NCBI GenBank assembly: GCA_031284185.1
Contig: JAITAJ010000210.1
Location: 1-13,458, forward strand
From: Accumulibacter sp.
GTDB lineage: Bacteria; Pseudomonadota; Gammaproteobacteria; Burkholderiales; Rhodocyclaceae
Reading direction: 5' to 3'
DNA length: 13,458 bases
The number at the start of each line of letters is the position of its first letter. Position 1 is the first letter of the stretch. The position numbers and the translations under genes were made by a program. Below, piece by piece: positions 1 through 5,647 of the stretch. The notes under the pieces were generated by a model. It did not search any database. It saw only the letters and a program-made list of their open reading frames with translations, and was not told the origin of the DNA.

Positions 1-1
1 C

Positions 2-937
2 GAGGCAATAGCCATCCGGGCCGGCATCGGCCTGGATGAGCGGAGTTCGCAATACAAGGGACTGTTGAAGTTCAAGGAACGCTTCGAGAGCGAATCCGGG
101 GGGCGTCTCAGGGTCGATCTCTTCACCGACGTCCGGCTGGGCGACGATACCGAGACCGGGATGCTGACCGAGTTGCGCGACGGCACCCTGGAAATGGCCT
201 GCAACTCCACCCTGTCCATTGCCGCCCTGGACGGAAAATGGAGGATTTTCGATCTGCCCTTCCTGTTCCCCGATGAGGAAACCGCGGACAGGGTTCTCGA
301 TGGCCCGCTCGGAAGGGCCTACCTGGATTCCTTGCTGGCTCATGGCATCATCGGCCTGGCTTTCTGGGAGAGCGGGTTCAGCGTGCTGACCAACGGCGCG
401 CGCGTCATCGAATCGCCGAGCCATCTGAAAGGCTTGAAGATCGGAACCACGGCGAGTCCGATTCACCAGGCCGCCTTCGAGTCCATGGGAGCCAAGCCGG
501 TCCCGATGCTTTCCGACCAGCGATACCCGGCCCTGGCGCAAAAGATGATCGATGCTCAGGAAAGCCCGCCCACCACGAATTCCCTGCAGAAATATCATGA
601 AGCGCAGGGCTACCTCACCCTGACCCATCACTTCTACTCGCCCTATGTGTTCATGTATGGCAAGAAACTTTGGGACACCCTTTCCGCGGAGGATCAGGCC
701 GTTATTTTCGGGGCCGCCCAGGAGGCGGGGAGATATCAGCGCAAAGTCAATCGCGAAGCCGTGGGCAGGGCGCTCTCGGACATGTCGGCCGCCGGCGTGG
801 TGGTGACGGATCTGGGATCGGCGCAACGAGAAGCCTTCATGAAAGCGGTCAAGGGCATCGCGCCGCGGTTTGAATCCGTTTTCGGAGCGGACGAGTACGA
901 GGCGCTCAAAAAAGAGATTGCAAGGAAACCCGACTGA
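2..937 (+). CDS. TRAP transporter solute-binding protein, DctP family (5' end missing)
   Basis: This is the periplasmic ligand-binding subunit of a TRAP transporter, which hands its substrate to a DctQM membrane complex. The reading frame is open to the left window edge, so the start and signal peptide lie outside. A TTG at 65 is internal and should not be taken as the start. Family features include an early SGGRLRVDLF strand, DLPFLFPDEE, the LKGLKIGTTASP strand and GKKLWDTLSAEDQAVI near the C-terminus. The position normally held by the conserved arginine (KIR in the family) is glycine here, codon 443-445. The following ELFTAL-type segment is also altered. Its own dctQM genes are not visible; they may lie upstream. 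It is only distantly similar to the DctP at 10529, so the two probably bind different ligands. The family call is firm; the ligand is unknown. Confidence 0.9.
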   Translation, partial: EAIAIRAGIGLDERSSQYKGLLKFKERFESESGGRLRVDLFTDVRLGDDTETGMLTELRDGTLEMACNSTLSIAALDGKWRIFDLPFLFPDEETADRVLDGPLGRAYLDSLLAHGIIGLAFWESGFSVLTNGARVIESPSHLKGLKIGTTASPIHQAAFESMGAKPVPMLSDQRYPALAQKMIDAQESPPTTNSLQKYHEAQGYLTLTHHFYSPYVFMYGKKLWDTLSAEDQAVIFGAAQEAGRYQRKVNREAVGRALSDMSAAGVVVTDLGSAQREAFMKAVKGIAPRFESVFGADEYEALKKEIARKPD

Positions 938-979
938 TCAACCAGAAAGAACCGCAAGGATCGAAAAGGAGACTCTCAC

Positions 980-2020
980 ATGAACACGACGCAGTGGACG
1001 GCCGCGGAAAAACGCTACGACGCGATGCCCTATCGGCGATTGGGCAGGAGCGGGTTGAAACTGCCCGCCCTGTCGCTGGGGCTGTGGCACAACTTCGAAG
1101 GCGATGCCGATCCCGCCGCGACGCGGGAACTGTTGCTGCGCGCCTTCGACCTGGGGATCACCCATTTCGACCTGGCCAACAACTACGGCCCGCCGCCCGG
1201 CGCCGCCGAGGAAGGGTTTGGCGGCATCCTGTCCCGCGAACTGGCGCCGTATCGTGACGAGATCATCATCTCGACCAAGGCCGGCTATCCGATGTGGCCC
1301 GGCCCCTACGGCGTCGACGGCTCGCGCAAGCACTTGCTGGCCAGCCTGGACCAGAGCCTGAAACGCATGCGGCTGGACTACGTGGACATCTTCTATTCGC
1401 ACCGTTTCGATCCCGACACGCCGCTCGAAGAAACCATGGGCGCGCTGGCCTCCGCCGTGCGTCAGGGCAAGGCGCTGTACGTCGGCATCTCCTCCTATTC
1501 GGCGAAGAAAACGCGGGAAGCCTCGGCTCTGCTCAAGTCGATGGGCGTCCCGTGCCTGGTCAGCCAGCCCTCGTACTCGATGCTCAATCGCTGGATCGAG
1601 GAAGAACTGCTCGGCACCCTGCGTGACGAAGGCATCGGCTGTATCGCCTTCTCGCCGCTGGCGCAGGGCCTATTGAGCGGGAAGTATCTCGCCGGCGTGC
1701 CGGCCGGCTCGCGCAAGGCCCGAGGACTGGCGTCGTTTCGGGAAAACTACCTGGCGCCGGACACGCTGGAACGGATCCGGCGTCTGAAGGAAATCGCCGA
1801 CCGCCGCGGCCAGACGCTGGCGCAGATGGCGCTGGCCTGGGTACTGCGTCAGCCGCAGATCGGCTCGGCGCTGATCGGCGTCAGCCGCGCCAGCCAGCTC
1901 GAAGAAAACGTCGCCGCCCTGAACCGGCTGAATTTCGGCGCGGACGAACTCGCCGAAATCGACCGCTGGGCCGGTGAAGCGAATCTCAACATCTGGGCGG
2001 CATCGAGCACGGCAGGCTGA
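980..2020 (+). CDS. gpr: Aldo/keto reductase, L-glyceraldehyde 3-phosphate reductase type (YghZ/Gpr)
   Basis: A cytoplasmic NADPH-dependent aldo/keto reductase of 346 residues, the same length I recall for E. coli YghZ. Family knowledge: YghZ reduces L-glyceraldehyde 3-phosphate and other aldehydes. The (beta/alpha)8-barrel motifs are clear: LPALSLGLWHNF near residue 29, THFDLANNYGPPPG at 61-74, IISTKAGYPMWPGPYG around 96-111, and YVDIFYSHR at 134-142. The catalytic tetrad is visible as D64, Y69, K100 and H141. C-terminal cofactor-site motifs (ALIGVSRASQLEENV) are present. The start is set by AAGGAG at 966-971, eight bases before the ATG. The gene follows the truncated DctP by 42 bp and may be cotranscribed with it, so a role in metabolising the imported compound is possible but only inferred. 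Its stop TGA directly abuts repeat copy A. Confidence 0.93.
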   Translation: MNTTQWTAAEKRYDAMPYRRLGRSGLKLPALSLGLWHNFEGDADPAATRELLLRAFDLGITHFDLANNYGPPPGAAEEGFGGILSRELAPYRDEIIISTKAGYPMWPGPYGVDGSRKHLLASLDQSLKRMRLDYVDIFYSHRFDPDTPLEETMGALASAVRQGKALYVGISSYSAKKTREASALLKSMGVPCLVSQPSYSMLNRWIEEELLGTLRDEGIGCIAFSPLAQGLLSGKYLAGVPAGSRKARGLASFRENYLAPDTLERIRRLKEIADRRGQTLAQMALAWVLRQPQIGSALIGVSRASQLEENVAALNRLNFGADELAEIDRWAGEANLNIWAASSTAG

Positions 2021-2021
2021 T

Positions 2022-2160
2022 CAGAGGACAGTTTCGGAAGACAGAGACCTGAGAAGACAGAGAAACCGAGCGCTCGGTTTTTCGTTGTTCTTTCTCCGGC
2101 GCTTTGCGCCGCAAACGATCTGTCTTCTGTCTTCCGTTCTCTGTCTTCTGTTCTCTCGAA
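2022..2160 (+). repeat. Intergenic inverted-repeat element, copy A
   Basis: It begins with CAGAGGACAG one base after the gpr stop codon. The left arm is purine-rich, with CAGAGGACAG and GAAGACAG units. The right arm is pyrimidine-rich, with CTGTCTTCTG units at 2120 and 2141, so the whole is a long imperfect inverted repeat. The core has a perfect 16-bp palindrome at 2064-2079 followed by T5, then a CGGCGC-TTT-GCGCCG hairpin at 2097-2111. It has the same orientation as copies B and C. The right edge is fuzzy. No coding potential is credible. The family name is unknown to me. Confidence 0.85.
2064..2082 (+). terminator. gpr: Rho-independent terminator in repeat core A
   Basis: AACCGAGCGCTCGGTT is a perfect palindrome (stem ACCGA/TCGGT, loop GCGC) followed directly by TTTTT and preceded by A3. 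It lies 43 bp after the gpr stop codon, so it is well placed to end that transcript. Confidence 0.6.
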
Positions 2161-2185
2161 TGTCTGATTTCTTGCTCGTGAAACC

Positions 2186-2217
2186 AACCGGGAAGAGGAG
2201 CGCGTCCCTTCCCGGTT
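2186..2217 (-). terminator. Hairpin downstream of the small secreted protein gene
   Basis: AACCGGGAAG (2186-2195) pairs perfectly with CTTCCCGGTT (2208-2217) across a 12-base loop. On the minus strand it starts 5 bp after the stop codon of the gene at 2222-2509. Only GGTTTC follows, not a real T-run, so termination would be weak or factor-dependent. Confidence 0.4.
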
Positions 2218-2221
2218 CCGT

Positions 2222-2509
2222 TCAATTACCGTTACCGTTGCCGTAGCGCCCGCCGACCTGCCGCGAAGTCTTCCCCGGTCGCGTATCGATCGGTTGGCAA
2301 AGCGAGCCGTGATCATCGACGATGATCAGATGTCCGCCCGGCACCATTTTCTTCACTTCGTCTTCGATCGCGGGGCGATCCAGCCGGACCGGCGGCTGGC
2401 TTCCCTGCCACACCAGCGTGTTGGATGACGAATAGATTTGATAGCACACGGTGGCCGCTGGAGCCGCCGCGGAAAACGAAAGCGCCAGCAGGCCGAGGAT
2501 CGTCTTCAT
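2222..2509 (-). CDS. Small secreted protein of unknown function
   Basis: A 95-residue protein I do not recognise. Residues 1-19 look like a signal peptide (MKTILGLLALSFSAAAPAA), with likely cleavage before TVCYQ. The mature part has two cysteines, C22 and C71, which could form a disulfide in the periplasm, and a basic/glycine tail ending NGNGN. The start at 2509 is chosen because AAAGGA sits seven bases upstream and the signal peptide begins there. The open frame continues further upstream, but only through repeat copy B. The gene is transcribed in the same direction as degS and could be read from it, although copy B lies between. It is probably real, given its ribosome site, export signal and sensible composition; the function is open. 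Confidence 0.7.
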   Translation of the reverse strand: MKTILGLLALSFSAAAPAATVCYQIYSSSNTLVWQGSQPPVRLDRPAIEDEVKKMVPGGHLIIVDDHGSLCQPIDTRPGKTSRQVGGRYGNGNGN

Positions 2510-2532
2510 CGATTGTTTCCTTTCATCGTTGT

Positions 2533-2708
2533 CAGAGGGCAGTTTCAGAAGACAGGGATTCGAGAAGACGGTTCCAGAGGACAGAGAACCCGGGCGCTCG
2601 GTTTTTCGTTCTCTCTCCGGCGCTTTGCGCCGCAAGCCGACCTGTCTTCTGTCTTCTCGAATTTCTGTCTTCTGGAACTGTCTTCTGAATTCAATGTTCT
2701 GTCCTCTG
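2533..2708 (+). repeat. Intergenic inverted-repeat element, copy B
   Basis: The left end is CAGAGGGCAG (2533-2542) and the right end CTGTCCTCTG (2699-2708). Between them are a purine-rich arm, a core at 2587-2606 (one base longer than A's palindrome and no longer symmetrical, then T5), a CGGCGC-TTT-GCGCCG hairpin at 2618-2632, and a pyrimidine arm with several CTGTCTTCTG units. Same orientation as A and C, but here the upstream gene (degS) runs on the other strand. The right end overlaps the last codons of degS. Confidence 0.85.
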
Positions 2709-3926
2709 GAAAGATGGCCGCTTGCCGACGCGGATCGGCAGCCTGACGGGCTGCGTCTGCCGCCGGAAGCTGAAGGCCACGGTCTTGCCCGGTTCCAGCG
2801 CGGCGATCAGGCCGAGCATGGTCTGAGGGTTCTTGACCGGCTGATCGGCCACCGCCAGCAGAATGTCGCCGGGCCGGATGCCGCCCTTGTCCGCCGGGCT
2901 GCCGCGCTGCACGCCGGCGATCAGCGCGCCGTCCGTGTCCGGCAGACCGAAGGATTCGGCAAGCTCCCTGGTGATCTCCTGGACCTCGACGCCGATCCAG
3001 CCGCGCGTCACCGAACCGTTGCGGATGATCTGATCCATGACGTCGCTCGCGGTGGAGATCGGGATGGCGAAGCCGATGCCCATCGATCCGCCCGAGCGCG
3101 TGTAGATGGCAGTGCTGATGCCGATCAGCCGACCGTGGGCGTCGACCAGGGCGCCGCCCGAATTGCCGGGATTGATCGCCGCGTCGGTCTGGATGAAGTT
3201 CTCGAAGGTGTTGATGCCCAGATGCGAGCGTCCGAGCGCCGAGACGACGCCCATGGTCACCGTCTGTCCGACGCCGAACGGATTGCCGATCGCCAGCACG
3301 AGGTCGCCGACGCCGACCTCGTCCATCCGCCCCAGCGCGATGGCCGGGAAAACCCGCGTCCCGTCCTTGTCCGGCAGCAGCCGGAGCACCGCCAGGTCGG
3401 TCTCGGGATCGCTGCCGATGGGCTGCGCGCTGTACGTCCAGCCGTTGTCGAAGGCGATCTCGATCTGATCGGCGTCTTCGACGACGTGATGGTTGGTCAG
3501 GACGTATCCGTCCGCGCTGACGATGACGCCCGAACCCAGCCCCGATCGGCGCGGATGATCGATCTCCGCGCTGTCGCCGAAAAAATGCCGGAAGATGGGA
3601 TCGTCGGCCAGCGGGTGCCGCCGCGTGCGCGCCTTTTGCGAAGTGAAGATGTGCACCACCGACGGCAAGGCCCGTTTCGCCGCGTCGCGGAAGGAGTTCA
3701 TCCCGGACGGCGTTTCGGAGCGCGGCGCGTCAGCCGCGACCGGCGGCGCGGCGGCCATCCCGGTCGAAGCGGGCAGCGCGGTCGAAGCGGGAAGGGCGGG
3801 AAGGGCGAACGAAGCGAACGAAGCGGGCAGGGTGGCCAGCCATTCGGGCCGGAGCGTGAGGACGCCAAGATAGACGACCAGACCGATGGTGACGGTTTGT
3901 GCGAAAATCAGCCAGAACTTACGCAT
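2691..3926 (-). CDS. degS: DegS/DegQ-type trypsin-like serine endopeptidase with one PDZ domain
   Basis: A membrane-anchored periplasmic HtrA-family protease of 411 residues, involved in envelope protein quality control; in E. coli DegS starts the sigma-E response. Residues 4-24 form the anchor, followed by an Ala/Pro/Ser/Thr linker (about 31-65), the protease domain (about 75-300) and one PDZ domain (about 308-400). The catalytic triad is visible: H147 in LTNHHVV, D177 in PETDLAV and S256 in NPGNSGGAL. With a single PDZ it resembles DegS more than DegP or DegQ. MRKFWLIFAQ is chosen as start although no good Shine-Dalgarno precedes it. An ATG at 4013 would add residues read through the CRISPR-like repeat and is rejected. 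The last residues, QRTEH plus stop, come from repeat copy B, so the original C-terminus was probably replaced. It is divergent from nif3. Confidence 0.92.
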   Translation of the reverse strand: MRKFWLIFAQTVTIGLVVYLGVLTLRPEWLATLPASFASFALPALPASTALPASTGMAAAPPVAADAPRSETPSGMNSFRDAAKRALPSVVHIFTSQKARTRRHPLADDPIFRHFFGDSAEIDHPRRSGLGSGVIVSADGYVLTNHHVVEDADQIEIAFDNGWTYSAQPIGSDPETDLAVLRLLPDKDGTRVFPAIALGRMDEVGVGDLVLAIGNPFGVGQTVTMGVVSALGRSHLGINTFENFIQTDAAINPGNSGGALVDAHGRLIGISTAIYTRSGGSMGIGFAIPISTASDVMDQIIRNGSVTRGWIGVEVQEITRELAESFGLPDTDGALIAGVQRGSPADKGGIRPGDILLAVADQPVKNPQTMLGLIAALEPGKTVAFSFRRQTQPVRLPIRVGKRPSFQRTEH

Positions 3927-3952
3927 GGATGGCGTATCGGGGTCGGAAAAAT

Positions 3953-3984
3953 GTTTCAATCCACGCCCGTGATCGGGCAGCGAC
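3953..3984 (-). CRISPR. Solitary type I-C-like CRISPR repeat (no array)
   Basis: Read on the minus strand, these 32 bp begin GTCGC and end GGGCGTGGATTGAAAC, with an internal dyad GCCCG-ATCA-CGGGC. Known type I-C repeats are 32 bp, start GTCGC, carry a G/C dyad in the same place and end GTGGATTGAAAC. Relative to the I-C repeat I remember from Desulfovibrio vulgaris, the differences are confined to the stem and loop. No second copy lies one spacer length away on either side, and no cas gene is in the window. The 3' end of the repeat is 26 bp before the degS ATG. Confidence 0.7.
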
Positions 3985-4018
3985 GAGGCCTGGAAGGGAC
4001 ATGCCGCTCCCAAGCGTG

Positions 4019-4024
4019 ATTATC
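4019..4024 (-). promoter_or_regulatory. degS: Candidate -10 box for degS
   Basis: The minus strand reads GATAAT, five of six matches to TATAAT. No clear -35 box stands at the right distance, so this is weak evidence. If used, the degS transcript would have a leader of about 85 bases containing the CRISPR-like repeat. The rest of the 136-bp gap between degS and nif3 showed no convincing nif3 promoter to me. Confidence 0.3.
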
Positions 4025-4062
4025 CCCCGAAAGGGAAAATTTCAGACCGGAGTTGGTTTTCG

Positions 4063-4809
4063 ATGAAACGCGAAGCACTTGTGCGATACCTCGATGAATT
4101 GCTCGAACCGGCGCGATTCAGGGATTATTGCCCAAACGGGCTGCAAATGGAAGGCGCCGTCGATGTCCGGCGGATCGTCGCCGGCGTGAGCGCCTGTCAG
4201 GCGCTGATCGATGCCGCCGTCGCGCGCGATGCCGACACGCTGCTGGTGCATCACGGCTGGTTCTGGCGGGGCGAGGATGCGCGGGTGATCGGTTTTCGCA
4301 AGACGCGCATGTGGACCATGCTCGCGCGCGACATCAATCTCATTGCCTACCATCTGCCGCTGGACGCGCACCCGCGGCTCGGCAACAATGCCCGCCTGGC
4401 GGCGCTTCTGGATTGGCGGGTCGATGGGCGCTTCGGCGAGCAGGACATGGGCTGGATCGGTCGTCCCGCCGCCACGCAGACGCTCGCGGAAATGACGCGC
4501 CGGATCGCCGGGCAGTTGTGCCGGGAGCCTCTGGCGATCGGTGATGCCGACCGCCGGATCGAGCGTCTGGCCTGGTGTTCGGGTGGCGGGCAGGACTATT
4601 TCGAGCAGGCCGTGGCGCTCGGCGTCGACGTCTTCGTATCCGGCGAAATTTCCGAACGCGCGGTGCACCTTGCGCGTGAGAGCGGCGTCGCCTGTCTCGC
4701 CGTGGGGCATCACGCCTCGGAGCGTTACGGCGTGCGGGCGCTTGCCGGCCACCTGTCGGAGAAGTTCGGGCTTGAATGTGAATTCGTCGATATCGACAAT
4801 CCGGTTTGA
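4063..4809 (+). CDS. Nif3-like dinuclear metal centre protein (YbgI family)
   Basis: A conserved cytoplasmic protein of 248 residues. The family forms a toroidal hexamer with two metal ions per subunit; its reaction is still unsettled, although databases call it a GTP cyclohydrolase I type 2 homologue. Metal ligands known from E. coli YbgI are present at near-identical positions: H63 and H64 in LLVHHGWFW, D101 in YHLPLDAHP, H216 in GHHASE and E220. Other signatures are DYCPNGLQMEG (21-31) and SGEISERAVH (193-202). The length matches the short bacterial form without the inserted PII-like domain. The start has a modest GGAG ten bases upstream. It lies 24 bp before the FAH gene and is probably cotranscribed with it; it is divergent from degS. 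As I recall, degS-type and nif3 genes are neighbours in other Betaproteobacteria too. Confidence 0.93.
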   Translation: MKREALVRYLDELLEPARFRDYCPNGLQMEGAVDVRRIVAGVSACQALIDAAVARDADTLLVHHGWFWRGEDARVIGFRKTRMWTMLARDINLIAYHLPLDAHPRLGNNARLAALLDWRVDGRFGEQDMGWIGRPAATQTLAEMTRRIAGQLCREPLAIGDADRRIERLAWCSGGGQDYFEQAVALGVDVFVSGEISERAVHLARESGVACLAVGHHASERYGVRALAGHLSEKFGLECEFVDIDNPV

Positions 4810-4833
4810 TTTTTTTGATCGCAAGGAGAAATC

Positions 4834-5544
4834 ATGAACTTTGCCGTTCCCCCGGCTCCGCCGGTCGTTCTTCCCGTAAGCGGCAGCGATGCCGTTTTTC
4901 CCGTGCGCCGGGTCTACTGTGTCGGGCAGAATTATGCTTCGCACGTTGCCGAAATAGGCGGTGACGATCGCCGGCCCCCGTTCTTTTTCTCTAAACCGCC
5001 CGACGCGCTGGTGGCCGGCGGTGGCCTGATCGCCTATCCGCCGCGGACCACCAATCTACAGCACGAAGTCGAGCTGGTGGTGGCCCTGAAAGCGGGCGGC
5101 GCGGACGTCCCGGCGCAACAGGCGCTCGAATGCGTGTTCGGTTACGCCGTGGGCATCGACCTCACGCGGCGCGATCTACAGGCCCAGGCCAAGGAAAGCG
5201 GCAGGCCGTGGGAAATGGCCAAGAGCTTCGATCAGAGCGGTCCGATCGGCGCCCTGATGCCGATCACCCGAACCGCGCATCCCGTCCGCGGGCGCATCTG
5301 GCTGAAAGTCAACGGCGCCGTCAAGCAGGACGGAGACATCGGCCAGATGATCTGGAACGTCGCCGAGGTCATCGCCAATCTTTCCACCTACGTCACCCTT
5401 GCCGCCGGCGATCTGATCTTTACCGGCACGCCGGCGGGCGTATCGACCGTGACGCGCGGCGATTCGCTGGAATGCGGCATCGATGGCGTGGGAGCGCTGT
5501 CGATCAGTTTCAGAGGACAGAAACTTGAGAAGACAGAAACTTGA
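4834..5544 (+). CDS. Fumarylacetoacetate hydrolase (FAH) family protein, fumarylpyruvate hydrolase-like
   Basis: A cytoplasmic metal-dependent C-C hydrolase or isomerase of 236 residues acting on a 2,4-dioxo acid. Hallmarks are VYCVGQNYASHVAE (27-40), the strand PPFFFSKPPDALV (48-60), the metal ligands E78 and E80 in HEVEL and D109 in GIDLTRRD, and the C-terminal DLIFTGTPAGV (193-203). The opening signature resembles fumarylpyruvate hydrolases of gentisate pathways (NagK type), but no aromatic-degradation genes are visible, so the substrate is uncertain. AAGGAG six bases before the ATG fixes the start. Oddity: the natural protein seems to end near SISF. The last residues, RGQKLEKTET, and the stop are read from repeat copy C, showing that the element entered or replaced the gene end. 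Confidence 0.9.
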   Translation: MNFAVPPAPPVVLPVSGSDAVFPVRRVYCVGQNYASHVAEIGGDDRRPPFFFSKPPDALVAGGGLIAYPPRTTNLQHEVELVVALKAGGADVPAQQALECVFGYAVGIDLTRRDLQAQAKESGRPWEMAKSFDQSGPIGALMPITRTAHPVRGRIWLKVNGAVKQDGDIGQMIWNVAEVIANLSTYVTLAAGDLIFTGTPAGVSTVTRGDSLECGIDGVGALSISFRGQKLEKTET

Positions 5545-5646
5545 GAGTACAGAAGACAGAGAAACTGAGCGCTCGGTTTTTCCTCCCTCACTCGGCGCGA
5601 AGCGCCCAGGCCGATCTGTCTTCTATCTTCTGAAATTGTTTTCTGG
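5511..5646 (+). repeat. Intergenic inverted-repeat element, copy C
   Basis: It starts with CAGAGGACAG inside the FAH reading frame and runs to the base pair before the MATE start codon. The purine-rich left arm carries GAAGACAG units. The core is AACTGAGCGCTCGGTT (5563-5578) plus T5, followed by a GGCGC-GAA-GCGCC hairpin (5594-5606). The right arm (CTGTCTTC, TATCTTCTG, TTTTCTGG) is more decayed than in the other copies. The hairpin stem is kept while its loop differs from A and B (GAA instead of TTT). Confidence 0.85.
5563..5581 (+). terminator. Rho-independent terminator in repeat core C
   Basis: The stem AACTGA/TCGGTT (one G-U pair) around GCGC is followed by T5, 19 bp after the FAH stop codon. 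It has the same orientation as the nif3-FAH unit and should separate it from the MATE gene. Confidence 0.55.
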
Positions 5647-5647
5647 A

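Noticed and set aside
2022..2160. The A-E repeats as CRISPR, integron attC sites or insertion sequences
   Set aside because: Spacing is irregular with no spacers, the copies flank unrelated genes in both orientations without an integrase, and none contains a transposase gene.
3927..4013. N-terminal extension of DegS to an ATG at 4013
   Set aside because: The added residues are read through the CRISPR-like repeat and precede the natural membrane anchor start MRKFWLIFAQ.
2451..4019. A 522-codon plus-strand open frame opposite degS
   Set aside because: It is a GC-rich shadow of degS that also runs through repeat B and the CRISPR-like repeat. Its protein has no recognisable domain, while the minus strand encodes a complete protease with its triad.
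3900..4062. A true CRISPR array
   Set aside because: Only one repeat is present; no second copy at spacer distance and no cas gene in the window.
4042..4944. A 300-codon minus-strand open frame opposite nif3
   Set aside because: It covers nif3 and the start of the FAH gene in antisense; no ribosome site or recognisable domain.
5483..5647. N-terminal extension of the MATE protein
   Set aside because: The extra 55 codons are the FAH gene end and repeat copy C read in another frame; the family N-terminus begins at 5648.
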